The notes beneath the pieces are model-generated. The model had not been told where the DNA came from. It saw only the letters and a list, made by a program, of their open reading frames with translations, and did not search any database. Shown here piece by piece: positions 51,525 through 61,032 of a stretch of 64,000 nt of DNA. The first letter of the stretch is position 1. Each line of letters begins with the position of its first letter. The DNA comes from Chitinophagaceae bacterium UBA1953 (GTDB lineage: Bacteria; Bacteroidota; Bacteroidia; Chitinophagales; Chitinophagaceae). The stretch lies in assembly GCA_002336115.1 (NCBI GenBank), contig DDEN01000004.1, positions 200,472 to 264,471 of the forward strand. The letters are read 5' to 3'. Both the position numbers and the translations under genes were made by a program.

Positions 51525-52562
51525 TTAATCTGTTATTCTACCTACATTAATGATTTCTGTTTGATCATCCTTATCTAAGTCTTTTAAGATTTTTTTTCGA
51601 TCTGGGATTTTTGAAGGCTCAATATACCTGAGAGATTTGAGTAGAGGATGCCCCAATTCATTTGTAACAACATAAATAATCCTGCATTTCAGAATTGCTT
51701 TTCCGTCTTTAAAGTAGAAGAAGGTTTTAGTAATCTCTTCTGTTTCTGATTTTTGTTTAGGATTTTGACTATAAAGGCTGTTATAATGGTTCCCGTAAAG
51801 ATCATTTGCAGTCAATTTTAAATCATTTTCATAAGTCTTATAATCAGGAAAGATTTCTGAAACGTCTTTAGAATTGCCCTTCCCATAACTCTGTATTAAA
51901 TTCATTAATATTCCAGTACGAGCATTGCGTAAATCACTTTCATAAAGAGATGCACTTCCAGTCTTCAAAGTGAGCAACAAATCATTCTGGAAAGCAACAC
52001 AATTTTCAAATAAATAACGGCTATAGTAATTTCCAAGAGTGAGTAATTCGGGTTTTGTGTATTTGCTGGTCAGTTCACGTACTTGTTTAATATAAAGTTG
52101 ATCATTATTCAAAACCCTCATACAACTGTCAATAGGGTTGCTTGTTGTCTTTCTATTTAAATTATTTGTAAAAGCTGGCGATATACAATTGCATACTTTA
52201 TTGTAAGAAAGGGTAAAAAATTCTTGATACTTGCTTTTTGCCTCTTTATTATCACACCATAAATCTTGTCTTATGAAAATGCTCAGCAATGAATCGAAAG
52301 TCGATTCAGATAAATTTGATATTGTTTGACTTTTTCTTTTTTTTATTTGTTCTTTAATTAAGTATGAATAGTTTTTATTTGAAAGTGAAAAAACCTTTTC
52401 AGATGCATCACTCATGGCGCTGAAGAAGTTCTTTTTAGCCTCAAGATTTACTTTGTATTCATTGACAAACTGTGCATAAACAAGATCAAAATAATTATCC
52501 TGCGCTTTAGCACTCGTAAAGCAAAAAATTGAAATAAATAAAAAGAGAATAAATTGTCTCAT
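51525..52562 (-). CDS. Hypothetical exported protein
   Basis: 345 aa, not recognised. An N-terminal signal peptide (FILFLFISIFCFTSAKAQ) precedes a mainly helical, Lys/Asn-rich body. Cysteines occur in DLWCDNKEAKSKYQEFF, YNKVCNCISPAF and NPIDSCMRVL, and a beta-rich C-terminal stretch (FYFKDGKAILKCRIIYVV) ends with DKDDQTEIINVGRITD. No enzyme motif or known domain was identified. It lies 10 nt downstream of topA on the same strand but is much more A+T-rich, so it may be a recent neighbour. Confidence 0.6.
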   Translation of the reverse strand: MRQFILFLFISIFCFTSAKAQDNYFDLVYAQFVNEYKVNLEAKKNFFSAMSDASEKVFSLSNKNYSYLIKEQIKKRKSQTISNLSESTFDSLLSIFIRQDLWCDNKEAKSKYQEFFTLSYNKVCNCISPAFTNNLNRKTTSNPIDSCMRVLNNDQLYIKQVRELTSKYTKPELLTLGNYYSRYLFENCVAFQNDLLLTLKTGSASLYESDLRNARTGILMNLIQSYGKGNSKDVSEIFPDYKTYENDLKLTANDLYGNHYNSLYSQNPKQKSETEEITKTFFYFKDGKAILKCRIIYVVTNELGHPLLKSLRYIEPSKIPDRKKILKDLDKDDQTEIINVGRITD

Positions 52563-52572
52563 TTCATCGTTT

Positions 52573-55170
52573 CTATTTCTTCTTGGCAGCTTTTTTCTTT
52601 ACTGCGGCTTTTTTAGGTGCTGCTTTCTTTTTCGTTGCAGCTTTTTTTGCAGCAGCTTTTTTCTGTTTTTCAAAAGCTCCCGGTACCTGCGTTTCAATCA
52701 TTTTTTTGATGTCATCAACAGGAAGCATGGCCAGTTCATCAGCCGTATATTTTTCACCATCTTTTTTCTTTTCCACTTTCAGCATTTTTTTGCCAAAGCG
52801 GATAAATGGCCCCCAGCGTCCGTTCTCTACTGCAATATTTTCATCGGGCCAGCGAACAATAAAGCGGTTGGCTTCTTTTTCCACTTTTGCTTCGATGAGT
52901 TCGGTAATATCAGCCTGCGATAAATGATCGAAATTATAACGGCGTGGTACGTTTATGAATAATCCATCCCATTTAATAAAAGGACCAAAACGACCTTTGC
53001 CCTTTGTTACAGGCTTTCCTTCAAAGAAGGCTACCGGTGCATCCGCATTTTGTTTTTCTTTAATCAGCTCAATAGCCCGTTCCATTGTTACATCTAACGG
53101 TTCTTCGCCTTTTGGGATTGAAACAAACTGATCGCCGAATTTTACATAAGGTCCAAAGCGGCCAATGTTCACCGTTATTTCTTCGCCTTCATATTCACCA
53201 AGCGAATGTGGAAGTTTAAACAGGTCAAGTGCATCTTCTAATGTAATAGTTTCGATGCTTTGATTTTTGCGCAGGGCTGCAAACTTAGGTTTCTCTTCTT
53301 CACTTGCTTCGCCAATCTGCACCATTGGGCCAAAACGCCCCATACGTGCAACAATTTTTTTACCTGTAGCTTCATCAACACCTAATTCCCTTTCGCCTTT
53401 AATGCGTTCGGCATTCTCAATGGTATTGTCAACATCCTTCTTGAAAGGTTTGTAAAAATCTTTCAGCATTTTGCTCCACACCAGTTTTCCTTCAGCCACA
53501 TCATCAAACTCTTCTTCAATCTTGGCAGTGAAGCCATAATCCATAATATCATCAAAATACTGTTTCAGAAAGTCGGTAACCACCAGGCCGAGGTCGGTAG
53601 GAAACAGTTTTGATTTTTCAGCACCTGTATTTTCAAACTCAGTTGCTTTGCTTACTTTATCATTTTTTAAATGCAGTAAACGGAACTCTCTTTGAATACC
53701 TTCTTTATCTCTTTTTTCAACATATCCTCTTTTTAGGATTGTAGAGATGGTGGGAGCATAAGTTGATGGACGACCTATACCAAGTTCTTCGAGTTTTTTT
53801 ACCAATGAAGCTTCAGTATATCGTGGAGCAGGACGTGTAAAACGTTCAACAGCATTCATTTCTTTGAATGGTAACTGCTGACCAACTTTTAACGGCGGCA
53901 GCATACCTTCCTGCTGTTCATCGTCTGTTACATCTTCCTCATCTTTATCTTCACGATACACTTTTAAGAAACCATCAAACTTCAGTACTTCACCTTCAGC
54001 TTTCAGTTCTTCTTTATTAGTAGAGATGAAAATGGATGCGGTTGTTCTTTCCAGTTCAGCATCGGCCATCTGGCTGGCCATTGTTCTTTTCCAGATGAGT
54101 TCATACAAACGTTTCAGATCGGCATCATCAACGGTTGTATTTTCCATATACGTAGGCCTGATAGCTTCGTGAGCTTCCTGCGCACTTTCATTTTTGTTTT
54201 TGAATTTGCGGAACTGGTGATAACGATCGCCATACATTCCTTTGATGGTTCGTGTTAAATCGCCTAACGCAGTATCACTCAGGTTCACACTATCCGTACG
54301 CATATAAGTGATCTTACCACTTTCATACAACTTCTGTGCAAGCTGCATGGTACGGCTAACGGAGTAGCCCAGCTTACGGCTTGCTTCCTGCTGCAGAGTG
54401 GAAGTAGTGAAAGGAGGAGCAGGCGATTTTTTGCCGGGACGAACCTGGATATCGCTTACTTTATATGTTGCGCCAATACAGCTTTTCAAAAATTTCTCTG
54501 CATCTTCGGCTGAATCCTGTTTCTTTCCTTCGGCTTTAAAAGTAACGTTACGGTCACTGAGATCTTTTGCAGTAAAAAATGCTTCCAGTTTAAATGAAGA
54601 AACAGGAGTGAAGGCGTTTATCTCCCGTTCACGTTCAGCAATCAAACGTACGGCCACACTCTGCACACGACCGGCGCTGAGATTATTACGCATGCTCATC
54701 TTACGCCACAAAACCGGGCTTAATTCAAAACCTACAATTCGATCAAGAATGCGGCGGGCTTGTTGTGCATTCACCAAATCCATGTTTACTGTACGTGGAC
54801 TCTGTACTGCTTTCTGAATTGCAGGCTTGGTTATTTCATGAAAAACAATGCGTTTTGTTTTAACCGGATCAAGTCCAAGCACTTCACACAAATGCCAACT
54901 GATGGCTTCTCCTTCACGATCCTCATCCGTTGCAAGCCAAACCTCGTCGGATTTTTTTGCAAGTGATTTCAGATCCCGTACAACTTTTTCTTTTTCATCG
55001 GGGACTATATATCGGGGTTCAAAATTGTTGTTGACATCAATTCCCATTTCGTCTTTTTCAAGGTCACGGATATGGCCATAACAACTCTTTACCTCAAAAT
55101 CTTTTCCAAGGATTTTTTCAATCGTTTTTGCTTTCGCAGGGCTTTCTACTATTAATAAATTCTTTGGCAT
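52573..55170 (-). CDS. topA: DNA topoisomerase I
   Basis: 865 aa type IA topoisomerase that relaxes negative supercoils. TOPRIM domain: LLIVESPAKAKTIEKILG and DEVWLATDEDREGEAISWHL with the metal-binding DxD/E. The active-site Tyr is in KITYMRTDSVNLS (near residue 289), and GIGRPSTYAPTISTI is another family block. The C-terminus has several TopA C-terminal repeats (GRFGPMVQIGE, GRFGPYVKFG, GRFGPFIKWDG, GRWGPFIRFG) rather than zinc fingers. It ends with a Lys/Ala-rich histone-H1-like tail of about 30 residues, which probably adds non-specific DNA binding. Confidence 0.97.
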   Translation of the reverse strand: MPKNLLIVESPAKAKTIEKILGKDFEVKSCYGHIRDLEKDEMGIDVNNNFEPRYIVPDEKEKVVRDLKSLAKKSDEVWLATDEDREGEAISWHLCEVLGLDPVKTKRIVFHEITKPAIQKAVQSPRTVNMDLVNAQQARRILDRIVGFELSPVLWRKMSMRNNLSAGRVQSVAVRLIAEREREINAFTPVSSFKLEAFFTAKDLSDRNVTFKAEGKKQDSAEDAEKFLKSCIGATYKVSDIQVRPGKKSPAPPFTTSTLQQEASRKLGYSVSRTMQLAQKLYESGKITYMRTDSVNLSDTALGDLTRTIKGMYGDRYHQFRKFKNKNESAQEAHEAIRPTYMENTTVDDADLKRLYELIWKRTMASQMADAELERTTASIFISTNKEELKAEGEVLKFDGFLKVYREDKDEEDVTDDEQQEGMLPPLKVGQQLPFKEMNAVERFTRPAPRYTEASLVKKLEELGIGRPSTYAPTISTILKRGYVEKRDKEGIQREFRLLHLKNDKVSKATEFENTGAEKSKLFPTDLGLVVTDFLKQYFDDIMDYGFTAKIEEEFDDVAEGKLVWSKMLKDFYKPFKKDVDNTIENAERIKGERELGVDEATGKKIVARMGRFGPMVQIGEASEEEKPKFAALRKNQSIETITLEDALDLFKLPHSLGEYEGEEITVNIGRFGPYVKFGDQFVSIPKGEEPLDVTMERAIELIKEKQNADAPVAFFEGKPVTKGKGRFGPFIKWDGLFINVPRRYNFDHLSQADITELIEAKVEKEANRFIVRWPDENIAVENGRWGPFIRFGKKMLKVEKKKDGEKYTADELAMLPVDDIKKMIETQVPGAFEKQKKAAAKKAATKKKAAPKKAAVKKKAAKKK

Positions 55171-55239
55171 TTTATATACACTACGCCGGTCTTTTTTGTG
55201 AAGAACGGGAGCACAATATTATAAAATGCTGCGGAAATG

Positions 55240-55330
55240 CAAGAAAAGATTGGAAAATGCCTCAAAACGGGAAATGAAAAATAAAAAATGAAGAATGAAA
55301 AGTCAGAAATGGTTTTCACCCCAAAAAAAG
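55240..55330. other. A-rich intergenic sequence upstream of topA
   Basis: Phrase-like A-rich DNA (GAAATGAAAAATAAAAAATG followed by AAGAATGAAAAGTC) between topA and the alpha/beta hydrolase. Not coding. It may be another degenerate dispersed sequence. Confidence 0.3.
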
Positions 55331-55335
55331 AATCA

Positions 55336-56178
55336 TTACAAAAACTCCATAATCTCTTTTCTTACCTTACTATCACGATAAATTCTGCGATGACCTAAAC
55401 CTTTTGTTGTAATAAAACGGAAGTTGGGATGAGCATCCTGCTGAATTTTTTCAGCATCGGCCCAGGGAGTAATATCATCTTCTACATCATGAACCCATAA
55501 TACTTCGGCGCTGATTTTCTTTGCACATTCCCGAATTGATATGCTGCTGATGTTACGACCGCTTTGTTCTTTTATAATGGTTCTCATCTCTTCCGTTACT
55601 TCATCATTCAGCTTCAGAAACTCAGCAAAACTTTTCAATGCGCTTTCAGTTTCGGTAGCGGGAGCAATCAATACCATTTTCTTATGATCCTGATATTGCT
55701 GTTCCTCCATAAAAAGACTTAATGACAATCCTCCAAAAGAATGAGCAATAAACGAATGGATGGGGCCAAACTTATCGTACACAGCCTTAATCATGTCCTT
55801 ATAAATAAAGGCATTCACTGTTTTCCCACTGCTTTCACCATGAGCCGGCCCGTCAAATCCAATTACTTCATATCCCTTCTTTACCAATGGCATTACAAAA
55901 TGGTCAAATTTTTTTACTGTAGATGAAAAACCGTGTATGATGAGTACTTTTTTTGGCTGTGGATGGTTCCACCTGTAGCCTACAAGTTTGTAATTGCCAA
56001 CTTTGAGATGAAGCTTTTCTGCTTTTTCAAACACTATGGGAGTTTTGGTGTTTTTTCCTGCATAAGGAGTACAAAATAATTCAAATGCTTTCTCTGCTGC
56101 CTTATGTTTCGACAGTTTGGAAAAAATATTCAGCTTGGCCCTGTAATATCCGATGACCAGTTTTTGAGCGAGTTTCAT
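55336..56178 (-). CDS. Alpha/beta hydrolase
   Basis: 280 aa from ATG 56178 (the frame is open to 56220, but KLAQKLVIGYYRAK is the better N-terminus). It shows the HGFSS oxyanion strand (VLIIHGFSSTVKKF), GFDGPAHGESSGK, the nucleophile elbow SFIAHSFGGLSLSLF (Ser near 150), VLWVHDVEDDITPW with the catalytic Asp and GLGHRRI with the catalytic His. It is cytoplasmic by appearance; the substrate is unknown. It is divergent from the DUF2520 gene across about 80 bp. Confidence 0.88.
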   Translation of the reverse strand: MKLAQKLVIGYYRAKLNIFSKLSKHKAAEKAFELFCTPYAGKNTKTPIVFEKAEKLHLKVGNYKLVGYRWNHPQPKKVLIIHGFSSTVKKFDHFVMPLVKKGYEVIGFDGPAHGESSGKTVNAFIYKDMIKAVYDKFGPIHSFIAHSFGGLSLSLFMEEQQYQDHKKMVLIAPATETESALKSFAEFLKLNDEVTEEMRTIIKEQSGRNISSISIRECAKKISAEVLWVHDVEDDITPWADAEKIQQDAHPNFRFITTKGLGHRRIYRDSKVRKEIMEFL

Positions 56179-56261
56179 AATATAAATTACCTTGCGGTAC
56201 TGTAATTTGTTCGATTGCAATTTACTTCATCTGCTTTAATCACCGATTTGATATTTGATAA

Positions 56262-57029
56262 ATGAAGATTGTACTTATTGGTTCGGGAAACACTGCAACA
56301 GTACTTGGAAAAAAAATGTACAGGTGCGGTCATACTGTTTTGCAGGTGTTCAGCAGAAACCTGCAACATGCAACTGCACTTGCTGAGGATTTGAATGCTT
56401 CTTACACCGGTTCATTAAATGCGCTTTCAACTGATGCTGATCTTTATGTTATTGCTGTAAGCGATACTGCTGTTGAATCTGTTGCCCGGCAGTTTACTAC
56501 AGGCAACAAGCCTGTTGTACATACAGCAGGGTCGGTTAGTATGGAAGTATTGAAACCTGTTTCTTCAAATTACGGAGTGCTTTATCCTTTGCAGAGTTTA
56601 CGAAAGGATATGCAACGCATTCCTGAAATTCCTTTTCTTGTTAACGGATGTACAACAGAAATCCAGGTGCTGCTTTGTGATTTTGCAACCTCATTATCAT
56701 CTGAAGCAAAAATCTGTACCGATGTTGAACGGTTAAACATGCATCTTGCAGCAGTTATATCCAGCAACTTTACCAATCACCTGTACGCATTAACGGAGCA
56801 GTTCTGCAATCATCATCAACTTTCATTTGATTTGCTGATACCATTGATTAAAGAAGTAGCTTTCAGGCTGAATGAAGGACTTGCAGCTAATTTGCAGACA
56901 GGCCCGGCTATAAGAGGAGATGAAATAACAATTAAAAAACACATGAAGTTGCTGGAAGGAGATGAACAGTTACAACATGTTTACAGTTTGTTATCGCAAA
57001 GTATTCAGAAGATGTATGAAAAAAAATAG
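56262..57029 (+). CDS. Rossmann-like and DUF2520 domain protein
   Basis: 255 aa. The N-terminal NADP-binding Rossmann domain (KIVLIGSGNTATVLGKKMYR) resembles F420-dependent NADP reductases and pyrroline-carboxylate reductases. The C-terminal helical DUF2520 domain contains VVHTAGSVSMEVL, YGVLYPLQSLRKD and HLAAVISSNFTNHLYALTE, and ends with TGPAIRGDEITIKKHMKLL. Exact reaction unknown. GATATTTG five bases before the ATG is a near match to the -7 box. It is first in a co-directional run with the HAD phosphatase gene (8 nt) and, more loosely, ubiA, maf and DUF2851. Confidence 0.88.
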   Translation: MKIVLIGSGNTATVLGKKMYRCGHTVLQVFSRNLQHATALAEDLNASYTGSLNALSTDADLYVIAVSDTAVESVARQFTTGNKPVVHTAGSVSMEVLKPVSSNYGVLYPLQSLRKDMQRIPEIPFLVNGCTTEIQVLLCDFATSLSSEAKICTDVERLNMHLAAVISSNFTNHLYALTEQFCNHHQLSFDLLIPLIKEVAFRLNEGLAANLQTGPAIRGDEITIKKHMKLLEGDEQLQHVYSLLSQSIQKMYEKK

Positions 57030-57037
57030 AATCAGAT

Positions 57038-57562
57038 ATGAATTTACTGGAACAATTTAAACAGATCAGGACTTTTGTTTTTGATATGGATGGAGTATTA
57101 ACCGATGGTTCGGTAATTATTATCAGTGAATCAGAGCATCTGCGTACAATGAATGTGCGTGATGGGTATGCCATTCAGTATGCTGTAAAAAAAGGATACG
57201 AAGTTGTCATTATTTCCGGGGGCATTTCCAAACCTGCGGCAGGGCGGTTAGAGTATCTGGGTGTAAGGAATGTTTATATGAAAGTGAAAGATAAAGCCGA
57301 TGTACTTGCACAATTTCTTTCATCGCACAATTTAAAATGGGAAGAAACACTTTTTATGGGTGATGATATTCCTGATGTTGACGTAATGAAACGGGTTGGT
57401 TTGCCTGTTTGCCCTGCCGATGCAGTACCCGAGGTAAAAGCGGTTTCAAAATATATATCAACTGTAAATGGAGGAAGGGGGTGTGCAAGAGAAGTGATTG
57501 AAAAAGTATTAAAGTTGAATGGCGATTGGGCTGTTGTTTCATCTGAAACCGCTGCAAAATAA
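57038..57562 (+). CDS. KdsC-type HAD phosphatase
   Basis: 174 aa, HAD superfamily subclass C0 (no cap), similar to 3-deoxy-D-manno-octulosonate 8-phosphate phosphatase. Motif I is VFDMDGVLTDG, motif II VVIISGG, motif III near KDKADVL and motif IV MGDDIPDVDVM. Length fits KdsC. In lipopolysaccharide synthesis it would dephosphorylate KDO-8-P. No other kds gene is near, so related sugar-phosphate substrates are possible. It follows the DUF2520 gene by 8 nt. Confidence 0.88.
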   Translation: MNLLEQFKQIRTFVFDMDGVLTDGSVIIISESEHLRTMNVRDGYAIQYAVKKGYEVVIISGGISKPAAGRLEYLGVRNVYMKVKDKADVLAQFLSSHNLKWEETLFMGDDIPDVDVMKRVGLPVCPADAVPEVKAVSKYISTVNGGRGCAREVIEKVLKLNGDWAVVSSETAAK

Positions 57563-57627
57563 CAAATGAGCCCCATTACAATTACGAACTGGCAGGCAAT
57601 GCTTATCTTCGTCCCAGAAATTATACA

Positions 57628-58575
57628 ATGAAAAGAATAGCAGGTTTCTTTCAACTCATCCGCTGGCCAAATCTTGTATTTATTGCGCTTACGCAAATTC
57701 TTTTTTTCTTTTGTGTTGTTGAGCCTGTATTGTATGGCAATGTGTTTCATGTTGAGCGTGAACTGAAACAATTGTTCATTATTCTTACCGCCTCATCGGT
57801 TTTTATAGCTGCAGCCGGTTATGCCATTAATGATTATTTTGATCTGAATATTGACCTTGTTAATAAACCGTCAAAACTGGTTGTTGATAAAGCCATTGGC
57901 AGACGCTGGGCAATCTTTTTTCACCAGTTGTTTTCATTTGCAGGTGTGCTTATGGGATTTTATATTGGCTTGCAGAACAGTAACTGGATGATTGGTTTTG
58001 CCAATACAGGCGTAGTGTTTCTTTTGTGGTTTTACAGTACCACTTTTAAAAAGAAATTACTGAGCGGAAATATCATTATCTCTTTTCTAACTGCATGGGT
58101 GGTATTTGTGGTTTACCTGCTTACTGTTCATCAAAAGGTTGATCTGCTGCACATGGTTAATACGGGGGCTCATCAAAAACTGCTGCGACTTTCAATTTTA
58201 TATTCATCTTTTGCTTTTATCATTACGCTCATCCGGGAAGTGGTAAAGGATATTGAAGATATGGAAGGCGATGCCCGATACGGATGCAGAACCATGCCCA
58301 TTGCATGGGGAGTGGATTTTTCTAAAGTATTTGCAGGCATCTGGATGGTTATTTTACTGGTGCTTTTAATAATAGTATTACTGTACATTCTTCAGTTCAG
58401 AATGTGGCTGGGGGCTGTTTATAATATAGTGCTGATTATTACACCAACAGCATACTGTTTATACCTGTTGTTTAATGCGAAACAAACAAAAGATTATTCT
58501 GCTTTGAGCAAATGGATTAAAGCAGTGATGTTTACAGGAATTCTGTCAATGGTATTTTTTAAATTCTTTGCCTGA
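57628..58575 (+). CDS. UbiA-family prenyltransferase (geranylgeranylglycerol-phosphate geranylgeranyltransferase-like)
   Basis: 315 aa integral membrane enzyme with about eight or nine helices. The first aspartate-rich motif is NDYFDLNIDLVNKP and the second DIEDMEGDARYGCRTMPI, which bind Mg-prenyl diphosphate. Bacteroidota members of this subgroup are usually annotated as digeranylgeranylglyceryl-phosphate synthase-like; the true acceptor is uncertain. The stop codon overlaps the maf start by one base (TGATG), so translation is coupled. A TATCTTCGT string about 20 nt upstream of the ATG could be a variant -7 box. Confidence 0.88.
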   Translation: MKRIAGFFQLIRWPNLVFIALTQILFFFCVVEPVLYGNVFHVERELKQLFIILTASSVFIAAAGYAINDYFDLNIDLVNKPSKLVVDKAIGRRWAIFFHQLFSFAGVLMGFYIGLQNSNWMIGFANTGVVFLLWFYSTTFKKKLLSGNIIISFLTAWVVFVVYLLTVHQKVDLLHMVNTGAHQKLLRLSILYSSFAFIITLIREVVKDIEDMEGDARYGCRTMPIAWGVDFSKVFAGIWMVILLVLLIIVLLYILQFRMWLGAVYNIVLIITPTAYCLYLLFNAKQTKDYSALSKWIKAVMFTGILSMVFFKFFA

Positions 58576-59141
58576 TGGAACGGATCATACTTGCATCAAA
58601 ATCTCCAAGGAGAAAACAATTGCTTGAGTGGGCAGAAGTGTCGTTTGATGTAATGGTAAAGGATACAGATGAAATGTATCCCGCAAATTTGCCAATTGAT
58701 CAGGTGCCTGTTTACATTGCAAGAAATAAGGCTCTGGCAATAAAAGATGAATTAACCCACGACCGCCTTATACTTGCCGCAGATACGATTGTTGTACTGA
58801 AAGATAAAGTGATTGGCAAACCTCTGAACAGGATTGATGCAATCAACACACTGAAAAACCTTGCGGGGAATACACATGTTGTAATAACAGGAGTGGTGTT
58901 GATGAAAGGCGAATCGGAAATTTCATTTGCAGATATTACTGAAGTAGAATTTCATCATTTAACAGATGAACAGATTGCCTATTATGTGGATCATTATCAG
59001 CCATACGATAAAGCAGGTGCTTATGCAATACAGGAATGGATAGGAGTGATTGGAATCAAAAAAGTGTCGGGTGATTTTTATAATGTGATGGGTTTGCCGG
59101 TAAGCAGGGTTATAAAAGCCATTCGGGAATTTGAAATCTGA
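58575..59141 (+). CDS. Maf-like nucleoside triphosphate pyrophosphatase
   Basis: 188 aa. N-terminal ILASKSPRRKQLLEWAEV is the Maf signature, followed by NKALAIKDE, LAADTIVVLKDKVIGKPLN, GVVLMKGE and YDKAGAYAIQEWIGVIGIKKVSGDFYNVMGLPV. It hydrolyses non-canonical or modified nucleoside triphosphates (dTTP/UTP type in the YhdE group), in the cytoplasm. It overlaps the prenyltransferase gene by one base. Confidence 0.95.
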   Translation: MERIILASKSPRRKQLLEWAEVSFDVMVKDTDEMYPANLPIDQVPVYIARNKALAIKDELTHDRLILAADTIVVLKDKVIGKPLNRIDAINTLKNLAGNTHVVITGVVLMKGESEISFADITEVEFHHLTDEQIAYYVDHYQPYDKAGAYAIQEWIGVIGIKKVSGDFYNVMGLPVSRVIKAIREFEI

Positions 59142-59216
59142 GCAGTGGCATTTGAATTTTTTGATTCTCTTTATTATTTTCATTTTTTATTTCTTGTCTG
59201 TTTAAAGTAATTTACC

Positions 59217-60482
59217 ATGAATGAACGCCTGCTGCAATTCATCTGGCAACACCTTTATTTTGCAAAGGAGCATCTTTTTACTGTTAAAGGCCAACCGGTT
59301 ATTATACTTTCCCAAGGTGTGTTAAATACGAATCAGGGACCTGATTTTCTACAGGCACGACTCAGCATCGATCATGTTTTGTGGGCTGGGAACATTGAAC
59401 TTCATTTGCGTACAAGCGACTGGGATAGGCATGGGCATACAGGCAATGAACATTATAACAATATCATTCTGCATGTGGTATGGGAGCACGATCTGCATGA
59501 AGAGCAGCCTTTGCCTGTTCTTGAACTGAAAAACCGTGTAGCTTCTTCTTTATTAAACAGGTATTATGAGCTGATGCAGCAAAAAAGTTTTATACCTTGT
59601 TCAGAGCTTGCCTCAACTGTTCCTGAAATAATCTGGAGCAACTGGAAAGAACGGATGATTGCAGAACGGTTGTTTGAAAAAAATGAAAAGATTAACAGGC
59701 TGCTCAATGCTACAAATTATCATTGGGAAGAAACCTTCTGGCAAATGCTGGCAAGAAATTTTGGTATTACGGTGAATGCAGATGCTTTTGAAGCAATGGC
59801 CTGTTCAATCCCGGTTAATTTGTTGGCTAAGCACAAAAATCAGATTCATCAGTTAGAAGCCTTATTGTTCGGTCAACTTGGTTTGCTAAACAGTGAGTTT
59901 AAAGAAGACTATCCTCAACTGCTTAAAAAAGAATATCAATTTCTACAGAAAAAACATAAACTGCAACAGCCATCCTGCCTTATAAGTTATCTGCGCATGC
60001 GGCCATCTAATTTTCCAACTGTACGGTTAGCTCAACTGGCCATGCTGATTCATCAATCGCATCATCTTTTTTCAAAAGTGCTTGAAGCTGAAAATTTGCA
60101 GAACGTTCAGAAATTATTTTCTGTTACAGCCAACGATTACTGGCATTATCACTATCAATTTGATGAAAAAGCGGCTTTTAGGAAAAAGCAAACAGGTATG
60201 GGAATGATTGATAACATTCTTATCAACACTGTTATACCGGTTTTGTTTGCTTATGCGGAGTATCATAACAAAGAGCAGCTTAAACAAAAAGCTCTTTTGT
60301 GGTTACAGCAATTGCCAAAAGAAAATAATAACATTACAAGCAAATGGGAGCAGGCCGGGATTGAACATACAAATGCGTTTGACTCACAAGCATTGCTACA
60401 TCTTAAAAGACATTACTGTGATGATAAATTTTGTTTAAACTGTGCGGTTGGTAATAAGCTGGTAAAAAATAACCGGTTATAA
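59217..60482 (+). CDS. DUF2851 family protein
   Basis: 421 aa, a Bacteroidota-enriched family of unknown function. Characteristic parts are NERLLQFIWQHLYF, VLNTNQGPDFLQARLSID, WAGNIELHLRTSDWDRHGH, YNNIILHVVWEHD and, at the C-terminus, HLKRHYCDDKFCLNCAVGN with a CxxC pair that could bind metal. The D..E.H pattern in the N-terminal half recalls nuclease-type metal sites, but I would not assign a function. The stop codon lies within a perfect inverted repeat (60470-60501). Confidence 0.9.
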   Translation: MNERLLQFIWQHLYFAKEHLFTVKGQPVIILSQGVLNTNQGPDFLQARLSIDHVLWAGNIELHLRTSDWDRHGHTGNEHYNNIILHVVWEHDLHEEQPLPVLELKNRVASSLLNRYYELMQQKSFIPCSELASTVPEIIWSNWKERMIAERLFEKNEKINRLLNATNYHWEETFWQMLARNFGITVNADAFEAMACSIPVNLLAKHKNQIHQLEALLFGQLGLLNSEFKEDYPQLLKKEYQFLQKKHKLQQPSCLISYLRMRPSNFPTVRLAQLAMLIHQSHHLFSKVLEAENLQNVQKLFSVTANDYWHYHYQFDEKAAFRKKQTGMGMIDNILINTVIPVLFAYAEYHNKEQLKQKALLWLQQLPKENNNITSKWEQAGIEHTNAFDSQALLHLKRHYCDDKFCLNCAVGNKLVKNNRL

Positions 60483-60510
60483 AATTCTTCATAACCGGTT
60501 ACAATTTTTT
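60470..60510. terminator. Hairpin at the DUF2851 / OsmC convergent junction
   Basis: TAACCGGTTAT (60470-60480) and ATAACCGGTTA (60491-60501) form a perfect 11-bp stem with a 10-nt loop, followed by CAATTTTTT. Each arm is itself palindromic (AACCGGTT). The left arm includes the last sense codons and the first base of the DUF2851 stop codon. It probably terminates transcription from both sides. Confidence 0.75.
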
Positions 60511-60522
60511 ATCAAGGGTATC

Positions 60523-60930
60523 TTACTGCCAGATGAACGTAACTTTCTGCTCAATATCAGTATGCAGGCTTTTTGCAACAGGGCAGGTGAGTGCGGCATT
60601 TTGCAGAATGGTTTTCTCTTTTTCGCCCAATTGAAGTGAAGCAGGAAAAGTAAATGTTACATCCACAGCACCAATGCGTCTGGGATCACTTTTCATGTGT
60701 TTGAGAATGTCAATTTTTACACCTGTAAGATCAATGTTCATATCTCTTGCTTTAATGCCCATGATGGTGAGCATGCAGCTTCCTAAAGCAGTAGCAACAA
60801 GATCGGTTGGAGAAAATCGTTGAGCTTTGCCTTGGTTATCAAGTGGGGCATCGGTTTCAATAACCGAACCGCTGAAGAGATGTGTGGCTTCTGTACGTAA
60901 CTCGCCTTTGTATAAGATAGATGATGTCAT
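60523..60930 (-). CDS. OsmC family peroxiredoxin-like protein
   Basis: 135 aa from ATG 60930; twelve further residues upstream are open but lack family character. Two reactive cysteines are visible: GSCMLTIMGIKARDM and ALTCPVAKSLH. FSPTDLVATALGSC is the family core. It reduces organic hydroperoxides, or is a related thiol protein. TATCTTGC about 30 nt upstream on the minus strand is a weak -7 candidate (one T short). Confidence 0.92.
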   Translation of the reverse strand: MTSSILYKGELRTEATHLFSGSVIETDAPLDNQGKAQRFSPTDLVATALGSCMLTIMGIKARDMNIDLTGVKIDILKHMKSDPRRIGAVDVTFTFPASLQLGEKEKTILQNAALTCPVAKSLHTDIEQKVTFIWQ

Positions 60931-61032
60931 AAACTTGTGAATTATTATTGAAAGTTCGGGCAGCAAGATAACATAATGCCGTATCTATCGTTTAAATATG
61001 TAAATTTACTTTCAAACAATAATTTGGTTTTT

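Noticed and set aside
52573..52680. Lys/Ala-coding low-complexity repeat at the topA 3' end
   Set aside because: It is in frame with topA and is a known type of basic tail, not an independent repeat or frameshift product.
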